From Macrothele yani (taxonomy: Eukaryota; Arthropoda; Arachnida; Araneae; Macrothelidae): 64,000 nt of DNA. Both the position numbers and the translations under genes were made by a program. The DNA lies in assembly GCA_039090855.1 (NCBI GenBank), contig CM077034.1:225077331-225141330 (forward strand), read 5' to 3'. Below are positions 1 through 11,943 of this stretch, in pieces (the stretch's first letter is position 1; each line of letters begins with the position of its first letter). The notes beneath the pieces are model-generated. The model saw nothing but the letters and a program-made list of their open reading frames with translations, was not told the DNA's origin and did not search any database.

Positions 1-119
1 TTTTGAAAGTACCAAACTTTTTTTTTTAAATAAAAATGTAATAAGTGAGCACTTTGGTGTGATGAATAATTATACTTCCATGCAACAGTATGTAGTAAAT
101 TGATGATATGTTTAGGTAA

Positions 120-358
120 ATGATGTGGCTCCAGTGCATTTTTCTTTTTAATCCTAAAACTCTGTACCACAACTGGGGGCAATTATATCAGAGTACCACT
201 TTCCTTTCAACAAAATGGGAAACCACCAGGCAGATGAAGGCCAAGCTCCAAGAATTTTTTGCCTCCAAGGATAAGGCATGGTACCACTGTGGAATCGAAC
301 AACTTGCCAAAAGATGGATTCAAACTATTGATTCCAATGGTCTTTACTTTGAATAATA
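120..358 (+). pseudogene. mariner transposase, C-terminal relic
   Basis: The open frame encodes 78 residues. The last 35 or so (Phe-Phe-Ala-Ser-Lys, then Trp-Tyr-x-x-Gly-Ile-Glu-x-Leu, Arg-Trp, Ile-Asp-x-Asn-Gly-x-Tyr-Phe) match the usual C-terminal end of mariner-family DD34D transposases. That family cuts and pastes DNA at TA dinucleotides. Everything N-terminal, including the catalytic aspartates, is missing from the window, so this is either a decayed fragment or the end of a copy cut by the window edge. The preceding residues look only weakly mariner-like. The frame stops at tandem TAA codons, and AT-rich DNA without genes follows. The family call rests on the motif spacing alone. Confidence 0.6.
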
Positions 359-490
359 ATATTAATTTTTTGTTGTTATATTTTTGTTTGAATTTTCAAT
401 AAAAAAAATGCATGAATTTGTGGACCACATTTTGTATTTCTTTGAATAAAGCTCATGTTGAGAATTGGCTACCTAGTTTCTTAATTCAAT

Positions 491-656
491 CACTAATCAA
501 AAACTGCTATTATGGGAATTCTTACTAGGAATTTTTTTATGGGAATAGGTGACAACAAAAGACAGCCTGTAGAAGGAGAAGAGTTTTCTCCGAAAATCTG
601 CAATTAAAATAAAAAAAATTCCTAGTAAGATTTGCCATGATAGTTTTTGATTAGTA
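491..656. repeat. small foldback (MITE-like) element
   Basis: The left arm beginning ACTAATCAAAAACT and continuing through CTTACTAGGAATTTTTT is repeated in inverted orientation at the right end (AAAAAATTCCTAGTAAG ... AGTTTTTGATTAGT). The arms are about 45 bp with a few mismatches around a centre of about 70 bp. There is no ORF. The size and shape fit a miniature inverted-repeat element. A possible short TCAAT flank on both sides is imperfect, so no superfamily is assigned. Confidence 0.6.
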
Positions 657-2526
657 CTCAATTACATTTTCTATATTAAGCAATGCACCTCATATGATCT
701 TAAAAGTTTGATTTTAAAAAGGTACCACCCATAAACTTATACGTAAAAAAAAAAAAAAAAAATTGCGGTTGGTGTATGCATGTTTAATGATCTGAGAGTG
801 TTACACAAATAATTCATTTTTCAGTAATTCAATTAAGCATTTTAAGTCAGTATTTTAAGCTGTAAATTATTTCTTCCAGAGCCCCCGAAATTTTTTTGAA
901 TACTGCCAATGCAGTGTAGAGGAGAGAAAGTTCTCCTACCCACCTCTTTGAATGTACAGGTATAAATACTGTACATTATACTTTCCGACTAAACCAACAA
1001 ACTCCAAAATTAATTTCTATAGCTATAAATTTTTCAATGGTTTGAATATCCAGCAGGATTTAGGACAAATAAGTATATACTACTTATATGCTCGTCTGTA
1101 TTATTTCTAAACATGTCCCCTCTCAAACACATTAAGTTTTTTCCTATTGGGAATAAAATGTTATCAAATTTCACTAGAAATCACGGAAATATCAATTTAT
1201 GTTTTGCATTGTTGAAAACTGTTTTACTATTTTTTCAACTAAAGTTTTTATAAAAGTAATTCTATACTTTTTCTTCAATTAATCAAGCTTCCAACAAAAT
1301 GAAACACTACAAGAGACATCAAAAGGTAATTTTGGAAGATTCAAAACAGTAGAGACCTATTGTAGGCTGGTCAATTACAAGTGACGTGATCCTTTGATGT
1401 TAAACATTTCTTATTTCTAGGTTATGGCACCAATTCGAAACAGATGTTCCAGTCAAATGTTGCAGTCCAAATCACTTTTGTCGAAGAGCTTCTGTAATAT
1501 GATCACTTTTGTGCTTAAATGTTATGAAGAGTGTAGTTGCATCATGTAAAATAGTAATACCCATCCATGAAGATGTCTTTCTGAGAGTTTGTTTATGTGT
1601 TAGAAACATGCAGCACATTTCAAGCACTCCAGATTTCTCATCACAATGTAATTTCATTCCCTGTGTAAACTGTATGAGCTTAGGCTTACTCGGTGAAAAA
1701 ATTGACACACGCAATGTAAATAAATAAAAGCACGAATATTCACTCCAATTTTTTTTATCATGTTCAGCCCGAAGACTTCTATTACTCTGTAAAGCAATTT
1801 CAGCAGAATTGTAATTCTCTGTAAAAGCAGGCACTTCACACTACCATTTAATGAATACATGCAAAAGTTTATCATACAAGTGACATCTAGCAATTTGTGT
1901 GTTCCATACAATATGCAAACCATAATGATAGTCCAAGTTTATGTACAGGATGGAGAACAAAATGCTTACCAAGTCTTATCCACAAAAAACAAGCAAGACC
2001 ATAGTTACAACTGAAAGCTTTTGCAATAATGGTGTTATAGTACATATTATCTATTAACCTTAGATGTTTAATTTTTGTAATCATACACATTCACTCTTTA
2101 AAATACTAAGAATTAACTTTAATTAAAAATCAAATACAATGCTCTAATTATTTTTATAACAAAATGGAAATAACGTAAACACATACACTCAAGAAATTTA
2201 CTGAAAAACAATATAATGTAGGATAGCTAACAGAACTTACCTCATCCTCCTGTAGGATCCCACAGCACTTACCTCATCCTCCTGATGTTTTCACCACATA
2301 GGAATTTAGTTAACATTTTGCAGGAGATGAACTAAGTTTATATGTTACACTGTACATGTATTAAATATTAAAGTGAGTTTTCATGAAACTACATGAAAAA
2401 GCATGCATGTTTCATAGAATACCATATGTGTGGTGTATATAATTAGGCTTAACTGCTAGGAAATGTTTTATTGAGTTCTGATTTTTAGCAGCTCACCAAG
2501 ACAAAAATAGTAGCTGTATTTCTATG
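657..2526. other. gene-free AT-rich DNA
   Basis: Only short unconvincing frames on both strands. The one structured spot is a direct duplication of an 18-bp string ending in CTCATCCTCCTG at about 2234-2285. Read on the minus strand, each copy is an exon-like GGATGAG followed by GTAAGT, a strong splice-donor look-alike, but no protein match supports an exon. Confidence 0.5.
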
Positions 2527-2538
2527 AAAAGAAACTTG

Positions 2539-3152
2539 GCCACCCCGGTGGCCCAGTGGTCTAAGCGATGGCCTCTGATCATTCGTCCGTAAGGGGTCCG
2601 GGTTCGAATCCCGGTCAGGCATGGATGTTGTGTTTGTCTTACGGCACTGGCTCTCTCCCTTCCCTGGAACCAGTGACCCTAAATTAGGGACGGGCGACTG
2701 CTTATAGCCCATTGAGTTGCTCACGGTGGTCGTTAAACCTCCAATCAATCAATGGATGTTGTGTTTGTCTTACGGCACTGGCTCTCTCCCTTCCCTGGAA
2801 CGCAGTGACCCTAAATTAGGGACGGGCGACTGCTTATAGCCCATTGAGTTGCTCACGGTGGTCGTTAAACCTCCAATCAATCAATGGATGTTGTGTTTGT
2901 CTTACGGCACTGGCTCTCTCCCTTCCCTGGAACCAGTGACCCTAAATTAGGGACGGGCGACTGCTTATAGCCCATTGAGTTGCTCACGGTGGTCGTTAAA
3001 CCTCCAATCAATCAATGGATGTTGTGTTTGTCTTACGGCACTGGCTCTCTCCCTTCCCTGGAACCAGTGACCCTAAATTAGGGACGGGCGACTGCTTATA
3101 GCCCATTGAGTTGCTCACGGTGGTCGTTAAACCTCCAATCAAAAAAAAAAAA
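2539..3152 (+). mobile_element. tRNA-derived SINE with four tandem tail units (left parental copy)
   Basis: The head (about 2539-2621) carries a pol III box A-like stretch (TGGCCCAGTGG) and box B (GGTTCGAATCC). It is followed by a tail of about 131 bp that starts ATGGATGTTGTG, ends CCTCCAATCAATCA and is repeated four times, then poly-A. The element is flanked by a 12-bp TSD, AAAAGAAACTTG, at 2527-2538 and 3153-3164, which shows L1-type target-primed insertion of the whole multi-tail unit or later expansion of its tails. This copy supplies the left side of the triplication described separately. Confidence 0.9.
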
Positions 3153-3330
3153 AAAAGAAACTTGCATAAACAACACATGGTATTTTAAATTTTCCACCAA
3201 ATCAGTGTCCCAAAATATGTACATACTTGTGTCCAGAGGAACTCATAAAAAATTCACTGTGCTAAGTGACCTAAATTATTTAGCAAAATATATGGCTAAA
3301 ACAAAAATATACATATTTAAAGTACGTGAT

Positions 3331-3693
3331 TTGATGTAAAATGGCTAAAATTTTTTTAGCTTTACAAAGCATTTCAAAGAATTTTACTATCAAACTTGCC
3401 TGCAAGCCCGAAAAAGGAAACAAAATCCATGGTGAGTGTCGCATAATCCTGTAGCACCCAAACAAAGGTTATTGGTTCTCACAGCAGCTCTACAAAGGGC
3501 AATCTCCCCATGAACACTACCTGTGCAGGGAGACCTGATGGCCCTTGTCCCGAGCGGAGCTGATGACAGCAATGGCATGGCTACAGAATGATCGCTGCAG
3601 TGATTGTTTACATCCTCGTGCTTGCAGGTAGGTTTCATGGTAAAAATAATTAAAATGCAGTATAGAGCTGAAATTTTTAGCCATTTTATGTCA
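3331..3693. repeat. ~360-bp inverted-repeat element (first of three copies)
   Basis: The left arm around 3336-3375 (AAAATGGCTAAAA then AGCTTTAC...GCATTT) recurs in inverse orientation at about 3650-3690 with roughly three quarters identity. The enclosed DNA has no recognised protein. Copies lie near 7357-7718 and 11394-11755 in the other two segments. It may be an old MITE; no clear TSD was found. It lies beside the transposase pseudogene and is not a convincing MULE terminal repeat, because no partner arm occurs beyond 5590. Confidence 0.45.
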
Positions 3694-3880
3694 TATTACA
3701 CTGGTGTTCAAAATTACAGTTTAAAAGGCAATAGTGGGCAAATAATCCAAAGTGCTCAATGACATTTTATTTTTCACAGGGCATATATGCAACTGGACAA
3801 AGAGAAACAAATGCCTGCAGTGAATGCAGCATAACTGTTATGCATAACTGTGTTCTAGCACTGGTGCATCACCTGTATTT

Positions 3881-5590
3881 TCACCACGCCAGTTTTTCTT
3901 TACAGAGTTCTGTTCTGAAAATGTAGGCTTTTGAAGACAGGTTTTTGGCTTTATATTTTTTTTTTCGTGTGGAAAAAAAGGACCTTTGAGATACAATATT
4001 TTTATTTGCTGGAACATTTATATCTTTTTTATGTAGAACTTTTTCACCAGATACCAATACATCTTCCATTTCTTTCAGTGAATGACTGAACATGTCCAAA
4101 ACCCTTTCCTTTTTTTCTCATCATTACAAGCAGAATATAGTGTGTGAAGTTTTTTAACCCCATCAGTTACAGTATTTTCCCATGTCATGTTTGGAACATT
4201 GGACGGCACAGAACCAATATCAAGCATAACTTCTGACGAAATGTCACTACTGCTAACATGTGGACTGATATCTGCTCCTATTTTACAAATATTTGCTGCC
4301 TTAGGAAATGCTGTTGCAGTTAAATGGATATGTTTGCATATAGAATTTTTGTTTAGGAAATCAGAACAGTTACAACTACAAGTATGAACACATATCAGGC
4401 AGTAGCTGCATATCAATCTGCATGCTACTGGGCATAGCTCAAAGTTGAGTTGTACAGTATATGTCACATCATGTTTGTCTTCTGAACACACCAAATATGT
4501 GTCTTCTCCAATTCTGGTCACAAGACTTGGGTTCATGTTCAAGCTATTCCTGTGACGCTTCTCTATTTTAGCAATGCGACTACTGATCTTGCCTTTCTCT
4601 AACTTCACTATTCTCTCAATGCCCTTATCGCGAATGATGTTCATTAAAATATTTATACACACATCCAGTCTCTTGTTGACTTTCCCATCCATGTACACAT
4701 ATTTCAACAATCGATGGAAACTTTCAACATACATATTTGTGTTAACAAATGAATGTTGCCTGTAAAACAATGCCCACTGTTCAACTCTTCTACCATATAC
4801 AGTTCTAAAATACTTTCCAAATTCCTTAGTTTCTTCATTCATATCAAAATCCTCCTGAAGCTCTTGCAACATTTCATTTAGTATTGCTTCATTCCTTTCT
4901 TCTCTGACAACAATAAGCTTCACACTGTATGTTCTTACTTTTTATTATCTTCAGTTTCCTTTGCCATGCTCTATCTACATGCCATGTGCATAGCAATTTT
5001 TTGGAATGCCTACCAAAAATTGATGTCCAAGCTGTGTAAAACTGCTCTGTGTCATCACTCATAAACCATTCAGTATTTAAATTGCCAGCTTTTTCCTTCA
5101 AAATTCTGAAAAAGTGAGTCAACACAATCTCATTTTCTTTGTTTGAGATTAAGAAAGCACATGGAAATCCTTCACCAAATTCATCAACAACCATAACTGT
5201 TGTTAAAAGGAAATCATAACTAGTAGTCCCATGGGTGGAATCAATCATAACCACTTTAGATGCAAACTTCTGCAGCATAGATATTTGTAGTGGATGAATG
5301 ATGGCAATAAAAATATCTTCTTCTTCCAATCCTTGAAAGGTCCCTGGAGCTGGCTGCTCACCTTGCAATTTGAAATGTGTAATTAGATTTTTGTAGCCCA
5401 ATTTACTGAATTCTTGTAGTATTAGTTTCACGCTTATACTATCTATTGCATGTCTTTTTGCATGATCTAAGTTAAAACTTACTTTAATGTTATTAATGTC
5501 CTTGCGTGTAATTAAACATGCCCTTCCGTAGTCCTCTTCAAATGTACTTCTGATGGAATCAAGAATAGCCTCAACAGACAGTGCTGGCAA
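3881..5590 (-). pseudogene. MULE transposase with SWIM zinc finger, copy A
   Basis: Reading leftwards, the first open piece (5590-4889, 233 residues) has the MULE core. Its marks are Ile-Asp-Ser-Thr-His-Gly at the first catalytic Asp, Met-Ser-Asp-Asp at the second, and the Cys-x-Trp-His that follows. The second piece (4923-4075, 282 residues) has Val-Glu-Ser-Phe-His at the catalytic Glu region and a SWIM finger Cys-x-Cys-x(n)-Cys-x-His about 60% along. A third piece (4099-3881) continues in another frame. MULE transposases move Mutator-like elements; SWIM fingers bind DNA or protein. The second piece starts at GTG rather than ATG and overlaps the first, so these are one gene broken by two frameshifts. 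No terminal repeats could be assigned. Confidence 0.85.
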
Positions 5591-6090
5591 TCCTACGGTC
5601 GCGGGTCGACAGCATGATACAAGATAGAATCATAGAGACACTGGCTGTCTTGACTTAAGCTCATGACGTCAGGAAGTCGACCTCAGGGTCTACAGTCTGC
5701 ACAGGGCCGTTGAGAACACGTCAGTCACTTCGTTCAAACGAGATCTCGACGGCCCCGGTCTGCAGCGCACCCACGACCTAAAACAGAAATACATGACTTT
5801 GTCCATGCAGAGTAGAAGACGACGTATACGACATATACCTAAGCTGACCAAACGTCCCCAATTCTTGAGGACAGTCCTCGAATTTAGTTTACTGTCCCCA
5901 AAAACGTCTGGAGCCTTTGGGGACGCAAATTGTCCTAAAATTTTAATGTTTGTCCCCAAATGTCCTCGAATTTACACTTCCTTATTAACCCTTTAGATTT
6001 CCAATGAAAAATGTTCTTAAAAGTAGTTTCCGTTGTACTAATTTTCCAACATGCTTCTTGTGAAAACAAATTTTGACTTTGTTTTTCTTC

Positions 6091-6297
6091 TTTCTGGGTT
6101 TAACGACCATTACGAGCAACTCTACGGACTATAAGCAGTCACCTGTCTCTAATTTGGAGACATTCGTTCTCAGGAAAAGAGAGAGCTAGTGCTGTAAAAC
6201 AAGCACACCACCCATGCCTCATTCGGGACTCGAACCTGTACCCACTTGTACGAATGGTCAGTAACCAGCACTAGGTCAATGCACCACTGGCGCTGTA
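6091..6297 (-). mobile_element. old diverged SINE of the same tRNA-derived family
   Basis: Minus-strand remnant: GGTTTAACGACC at the tail end and a decayed box B region (GGACTCGAACCTG) recognisable against the younger copies, with many substitutions. Equivalent copies lie at about 10116-10322 and 14149-14355. It shows that the SINE family was active at two different times here. Confidence 0.75.
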
Positions 6298-6393
6298 CTT
6301 GTTCTAAATTTCTCCAAAAACTTTGGCAAAATGAAAAATTCGCCGTGGAATTTCTATGGTGTGCAGCCTAATTTTAATTCAGCGCATGTACTT

Positions 6394-6615
6394 TTTTTTT
6401 TTTTTTTTGATTGGAGGTTTAACGACCACCGTGAGCAACTCAATGGGCTATAAGCAGTCGCCGTCCCTAATTTAGGGTCACTGGTTCCAGGAAGGGAGAG
6501 AGCCAGTGCCGTAAGACAAACACAACATCCATGCCTGACCGGGATTCGAACCCGGACCCCTTACGGACGAATGATCAGAGGCCAACGCCTTAGACCACTG
6601 CGCCACCGGGGCGGC
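6394..6615 (-). mobile_element. SINE, single-tail, in hAT copy A
   Basis: Reverse-oriented head and one tail with a poly-T start, flanked by the TSD GCGCATGTACTT at 6382-6393 and 6616-6627. Inserted into the hAT-like element before the triplication, since all three segments have it. Confidence 0.88.
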
Positions 6616-6695
6616 GCGCATGTACTTAAGTTAAAGCATTTCACTTTTGCTAATATGTTCTCGTCATCATAATTCTACTTTGTCAATACAAATTA

Positions 6696-7182
6696 GCCGC
6701 CCCGTTGGCGCAGTGGTCTAAGCGATGGCCTCTGATCATTCGTCCGAACGGGGTCCGGGTTCGAATCCCGGTGAGGCATGGATGTTGTGTTTGTCTTACG
6801 GCACTGGCTCTCTCCCTTCCTGGAACCAGTGACCCTAAATTAGGGACGGGCGACTGCTTATAGCCCATTGAGTTGCTCACGGTGGTCGTTAAACCTCCAA
6901 TCAATCAATGGATGTTGTGTTTGTCTTACGGCACTGGCTCTCTCCCTTCCCTGGAACCAGTGACCCTAAATTAGGGACGGGCGACTGCTTATAGCCCATT
7001 GAGTTGCTCACGGTGGTCGTTAAACCTCCAATCAATCAATGGATGTTGTGTTTGTCTTACGGCACTGGCTCTCTCCCTTCCCTGGAACCAGTGACCCTAA
7101 ATTAGGGACGGGCGACTGCTTATAGCCCATTGAGTTGCTCACGGTGGTCGTTAAACCTCCAATCAAAAAAAAAAAAAAAAAA
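6696..7182 (+). mobile_element. chimeric SINE at the first duplication junction
   Basis: Left flank (CAATACAAATTA) is that of the right parental SINE at 14758, while the right flank (GAAACTTGCATAAAC) is that of the left parental SINE at 2539, so it has no TSD of its own. The head and first tail share the right parent's diagnostic CCCTTCCTGG, lacking one C; the next two tails have the left parent's CCCTTCCCTGG. The crossover therefore lies in the tail units. Confidence 0.9.
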
Positions 7183-7905
7183 GAAACTTGCATAAACAAC
7201 ACATGGTATTTTAAATTTTCCACCAAATCAGTGTCCCAAAATATGTACATACTTGTGTCCAGAGGAACTCATAAAAAATTCACTGTGCTAAGTGACCTAA
7301 ATTATTTAGCAAAATATATGGCTAAAACAAAAATATACATATTTAAAGTACGTGATTTGATGTAAAATGGCTAAAATTTTTTAGCTTTACAAAGCATTTC
7401 AAAGAATTTTACTAACAAACTTGCCTGCAAGCCCGAAAAAGGAAACAAAATCCATGGTGAGTGTCGCATAATCCTGTAGCACCCAAACAAAGGTTATTGG
7501 TTCTCACAGCAGCTCTACAAAGGGCAATCTCCCCATGAACACTACCTGTGCAGGGAGACCTGATGGCCCTTGTCCCGAGCGGAGCTGATGACAGCAATGG
7601 CATGGCTACAGAATGATCGCTGCAGTGATTGTTTACATCCTCGTGCTTGCAGGTAGGTTTCATGGTAAAAATAATTAAAATGCAGTATAGAGCTGAAATT
7701 TTTAGCCATTTTATGTCATATTACACTGGTGTTCAAAATTACAGTTTAAAAGGCAATAGTGGGCAAATAATCCAAAGTGCTCAATGACATTTTATTTTTC
7801 ACAGGGCATATATGCAACTGGACAAAGAGAAACAAATGCCTGCAGTGAATGCAGCATAACTGTTATGCATAACTGTGTTCTAGCACTGGTGCATCACCTG
7901 TATTT

Positions 7906-9615
7906 TCACCACGCCAGTTTTTCTTTACAGAGTTCTGTTCTGAAAATGTAGGCTTTTGAAGACAGGTTTTTGGCTTTATATTTTTTTTTTCGTGTGGAAA
8001 AAAAGGACCTTTGAGATACAATATTTTTATTTGCTGGAACATTTATATCTTTTTTATGTAGAACTTTTTCACCAGATACCAATACATCTTCCATTTCTTT
8101 CAGTGAATGACTGAACATGTCCAAAACCCTTTCCTTTTTTTCTCATCATTACAAGCAGAATATAGTGTGTGAAGTTTTTTAACCCCATCAGTTACAGTAT
8201 TTTCCCATGTCATGTTTGGAACATTGGACGGCACAGAACCAATATCAAGCATAACTTCTGACGAAATGTCACTACTGCTAACATGTGGACTGATATCTGC
8301 TCCTATTTTACAAATATTTGCTGCCTTAGGAAATGCTGTTGCAGTTAAATGGATATGTTTGCATATAGAATTTTTGTTTAGGAAATCAGAACAGTTACAA
8401 CTACAAGTATGAACACATATCAGGCAGTAGCTGCATATCAATCTGCATGCTACTGGGCATAGCTCAAAGTTGAGTTGTACAGTATATGTCACATCATGTT
8501 TGTCTTCTGAACACACCAAATATGTGTCTTCTCCAATTCTGGTCACAAGACTTGGGTTCATGTTCAAGCTATTCCTGTGACGCTTCTCTATTTTAGCAAT
8601 GCGACTACTGATCTTGCCTTTCTCTAACTTCACTATTCTCTCAATGCCCTTATCGCGAATGATGTTCATTAAAATATTTATACACACATCCAGTCTCTTG
8701 TTGACTTTCCCATCCATGTACACATATTTCAACAATCGATGGAAACTTTCAACATACATATTTGTGTTAACAAATGAATGTTGCCTGTAAAACAATGCCC
8801 ACTGTTCAACTCTTCTACCATATACAGTTCTAAAATACTTTCCAAATTCCTTAGTTTCTTCATTCATATCAAAATCCTCCTGAAGCTCTTGCAACATTTC
8901 ATTTAGTATTGCTTCATTCCTTTCTTCTCTGACAACAATAAGCTTCACACTGTATGTTCTTACTTTTTATTATCTTCAGTTTCCTTTGCCATGCTCTATC
9001 TACATGCCATGTGCATAGCAATTTTTTGGAATGCCTACCAAAAATTGATGTCCAAGCTGTGTAAAACTGCTCTGTGTCATCACTCATAAACCATTCAGTA
9101 TTTAAATTGCCAGCTTTTTCCTTCAAAATTCTGAAAAAGTGAGTCAACACAATCTCATTTTCTTTGTTTGAGATTAAGAAAGCACATGGAAATCCTTCAC
9201 CAAATTCATCAACAACCATAACTGTTGTTAAAAGGAAATCATAACTAGTAGTCCCATGGGTGGAATCAATCATAACCACTTTAGATGCAAACTTCTGCAG
9301 CATAGATATTTGTAGTGGATGAATGATGGCAATAAAAATATCTTCTTCTTCCAATCCTTGAAAGGTCCCTGGAGCTGGCTGCTCACCTTGCAATTTGAAA
9401 TGTGTAATTAGATTTTTGTAGCCCAATTTACTGAATTCTTGTAGTATTAGTTTCACGCTTATACTATCTATTGCATGTCTTTTTGCATGATCTAAGTTAA
9501 AACTTACTTTAATGTTATTAATGTCCTTGCGTGTAATTAAACATGCCCTTCCGTAGTCCTCTTCAAATGTACTTCTGATGGAATCAAGAATAGCCTCAAC
9601 AGACAGTGCTGGCAA
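7906..9615 (-). pseudogene. MULE transposase with SWIM zinc finger, copy B
   Basis: The three pieces of copy A recur here (9615-8914, 8948-8100 and 8124-7906) with the same predicted protein sequences and the same two frame breaks. The breaks therefore predate the triplication and are not independent sequencing errors. One alternative to decay at the first break is a splice signal, since AAGTAAG occurs there, but no acceptor at a usable distance is evident. Confidence 0.85.
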
Positions 9616-9864
9616 TCCTACGGTCGCGGGTCGACAGCATGATACAAGATAGAATCATAGAGACACTGGCTGTCTTGACTTAAGCTCATGACGTCAGGAA
9701 GTCGACCTCAGGGTCTACAGTCTGCACAGGGCCGTTGAGAACACGTCAGTCACTTCGTTCAAACGAGATCTCGACGGCCCCGGTCTGCAGCGCACCCACG
9801 ACCTAAAACAGAAATACATGACTTTGTCCATGCAGAGTAGAAGACGACGTATACGACATATACC

Positions 9865-10730
9865 TAAGCTGACCAAACGTCCCCAATTCTTGAGGACAGT
9901 CCTCGAATTTAGTTTACTGTCCCCAAAAACGTCTGGAGCCTTTGGGGACGCAAATTGTCCTAAAATTTTAATGTTTGTCCCCAAATGTCCTCGAATTTAC
10001 ACTTCCTTATTAACCCTTTAGATTTCCAATGAAAAATGTTCTTAAAAGTAGTTTCCGTTGTACTAATTTTCCAACATGCTTCTTGTGAAAACAAATTTTG
10101 ACTTTGTTTTTCTTCTTTCTGGGTTTAACGACCATTACGAGCAACTCTACGGACTATAAGCAGTCACCTGTCTCTAATTTGGAGACATTCGTTCTCAGGA
10201 AAAGAGAGAGCTAGTGCTGTAAAACAAGCACACCACCCATGCCTCATTCGGGACTCGAACCTGTACCCACTTGTACGAATGGTCAGTAACCAGCACTAGG
10301 TCAATGCACCACTGGCGCTGTACTTGTTCTAAATTTCTCCAAAAACTTTGGCAAAATGAAAAATTCGCCGTGGAATTTCTATGGTGTGCAGCCTAATTTT
10401 AATTCAGCGCATGTACTTTTTTTTTTTTTTTTTTTTTTTTTTTGATTGGAGGTTTAACGACCACCGTGAGCAACTCAATGGGCTATAAGCAGTCGCCCGT
10501 CCCTAATTTAGGGTCACTGGTTCCAGGAAGGAGAGAGCCAGTGCCGTAAGACAAACACAACATCCATGCCTGACCGGGATTCGAACCCGGACCCCTTACG
10601 GACGAATGATCAGAGGCCAACGCCTTAGACCACTGCGCCACCGGGGCGGCGCGCATGTACTTAAGTTAAAGCATTTCACTTTTGCTAATATGTTCTCGTC
10701 ATCATAATTCTACTTTGTCAATACAAATTA
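9865..10730 (+). mobile_element. hAT-like element, left part only (copy B)
   Basis: Second truncated copy, again running from the CATATACC flank and the left terminal repeat to the chimeric SINE at 10731. Its truncation at exactly the same SINE coordinate as copy A is what the recombination model predicts. Confidence 0.75.
10419..10650 (-). mobile_element. SINE, single-tail, in hAT copy B
   Basis: Same insertion as at 6394, with the same GCGCATGTACTT duplication (10407-10418 and 10651-10662) but a longer T run. Confidence 0.88.
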
Positions 10731-11218
10731 GCCGCCCCGTTGGCGCAGTGGTCTAAGCGATGGCCTCTGATCATTCGTCCGAACGGGGTCCGGGTTCGAA
10801 TCCCGGTGAGGCATGGATGTTGTGTTTGTCTTACGGCACTGGCTCTCTCCCTTCCTGGAACCAGTGACCCTAAATTAGGGACGGGCGACTGCTTATAGCC
10901 CATTGAGTTGCTCACGGTGGTCGTTAAACCTCCAATCAATCAATGGATGTTGTGTTTGTCTTACGGCACTGGCTCTCTCCCTTCCCTGGAACCAGTGACC
11001 CTAAATTAGGGACGGGCGACTGCTTATAGCCCATTGAGTTGCTCACGGTGGTCGTTAAACCTCCAATCAATCAATGGATGTTGTGTTTGTCTTACGGCAC
11101 TGGCTCTCTCCCTTCCCTGGAACCAGTGACCCTAAATTAGGGACGGGCGACTGCTTATAGCCCATTGAGTTGCTCACGGTGGTCGTTAAACCTCCAATCA
11201 AAAAAAAAAAAAAAAAAA
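10731..11218 (+). mobile_element. chimeric SINE at the second duplication junction
   Basis: Same mosaic structure and mismatched flanks as the copy at 6696: right-parent head and first tail, left-parent later tails, longer poly-A. It shows that the third segment arose by a further exchange or by copying of the same junction. Confidence 0.9.
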
Positions 11219-11943
11219 GAAACTTGCATAAACAACACATGGTATTTTAAATTTTCCACCAAATCAGTGTCCCAAAATATGTACATACTTGTGTCCAGAG
11301 GAACTCATAAAAAATTCACTGTGCTAAGTGACCTAAATTATTTAGCAAAATATATGGCTAAAACAAAAATATACATATTTAAAGTACGTGATTTGATGTA
11401 AAATGGCTAAAATTTTTTTAGCTTTACAAAGCATTTCAAAGAATTTTACTAACAAACTTGCCTGCAAGCCCGAAAAAGGAAACAAAATCCATGGTGAGTG
11501 TCGCATAATCCTGTAGCACCCAAACAAAGGTTATTGGTTCTCACAGCAGCTCTACAAAGGGCAATCTCCCCATGAACACTACCTGTGCAGGGAGACCTGA
11601 TGGCCCTTGTCCCGAGCGGAGCTGATGACAGCAATGGCATGGCTACAGAATGATCGCTGCAGTGATTGTTTACATCCTCGTGCTTGCAGGTAGGTTTCAT
11701 GGTAAAAATAATTAAAATGCAGTATAGAGCTGAAATTTTTAGCCATTTTATGTCATATTACACTGGTGTTCAAAATTACAGTTTAAAAGGCAATAGTGGG
11801 CAAATAATCCAAAGTGCTCAATGACATTTTATTTTTCACAGGGCATATATGCAACTGGACAAAGAGAAACAAATGCCTGCAGTGAATGCAGCATAACTGT
11901 TATGCATAACTGTGTTCTAGCACTGGTGCATCACCTGTATTTT

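Larger units (their letters stand above)
5840..6695 (+). mobile_element. hAT-like element, left part only (copy A)
   Basis: The same left end as the complete element at 13898 (TAAGCTGACCAAACGTCCCC, preceded by CATATACC), but the right end is missing because the segment is cut at the SINE at 6696. It contains two minus-strand SINEs. No transposase frame. Confidence 0.75.

Noticed and set aside
3390..3638. 82-83-codon minus-strand frame repeated in three copies
   Set aside because: Its recurrence only reflects the triplication; it lies in an inverted-repeat element and shows no domain.
6696..11218. Independent SINE insertions at the two internal junctions
   Set aside because: Neither has a TSD and their flanks are those of two other SINEs, so recombination explains them better.
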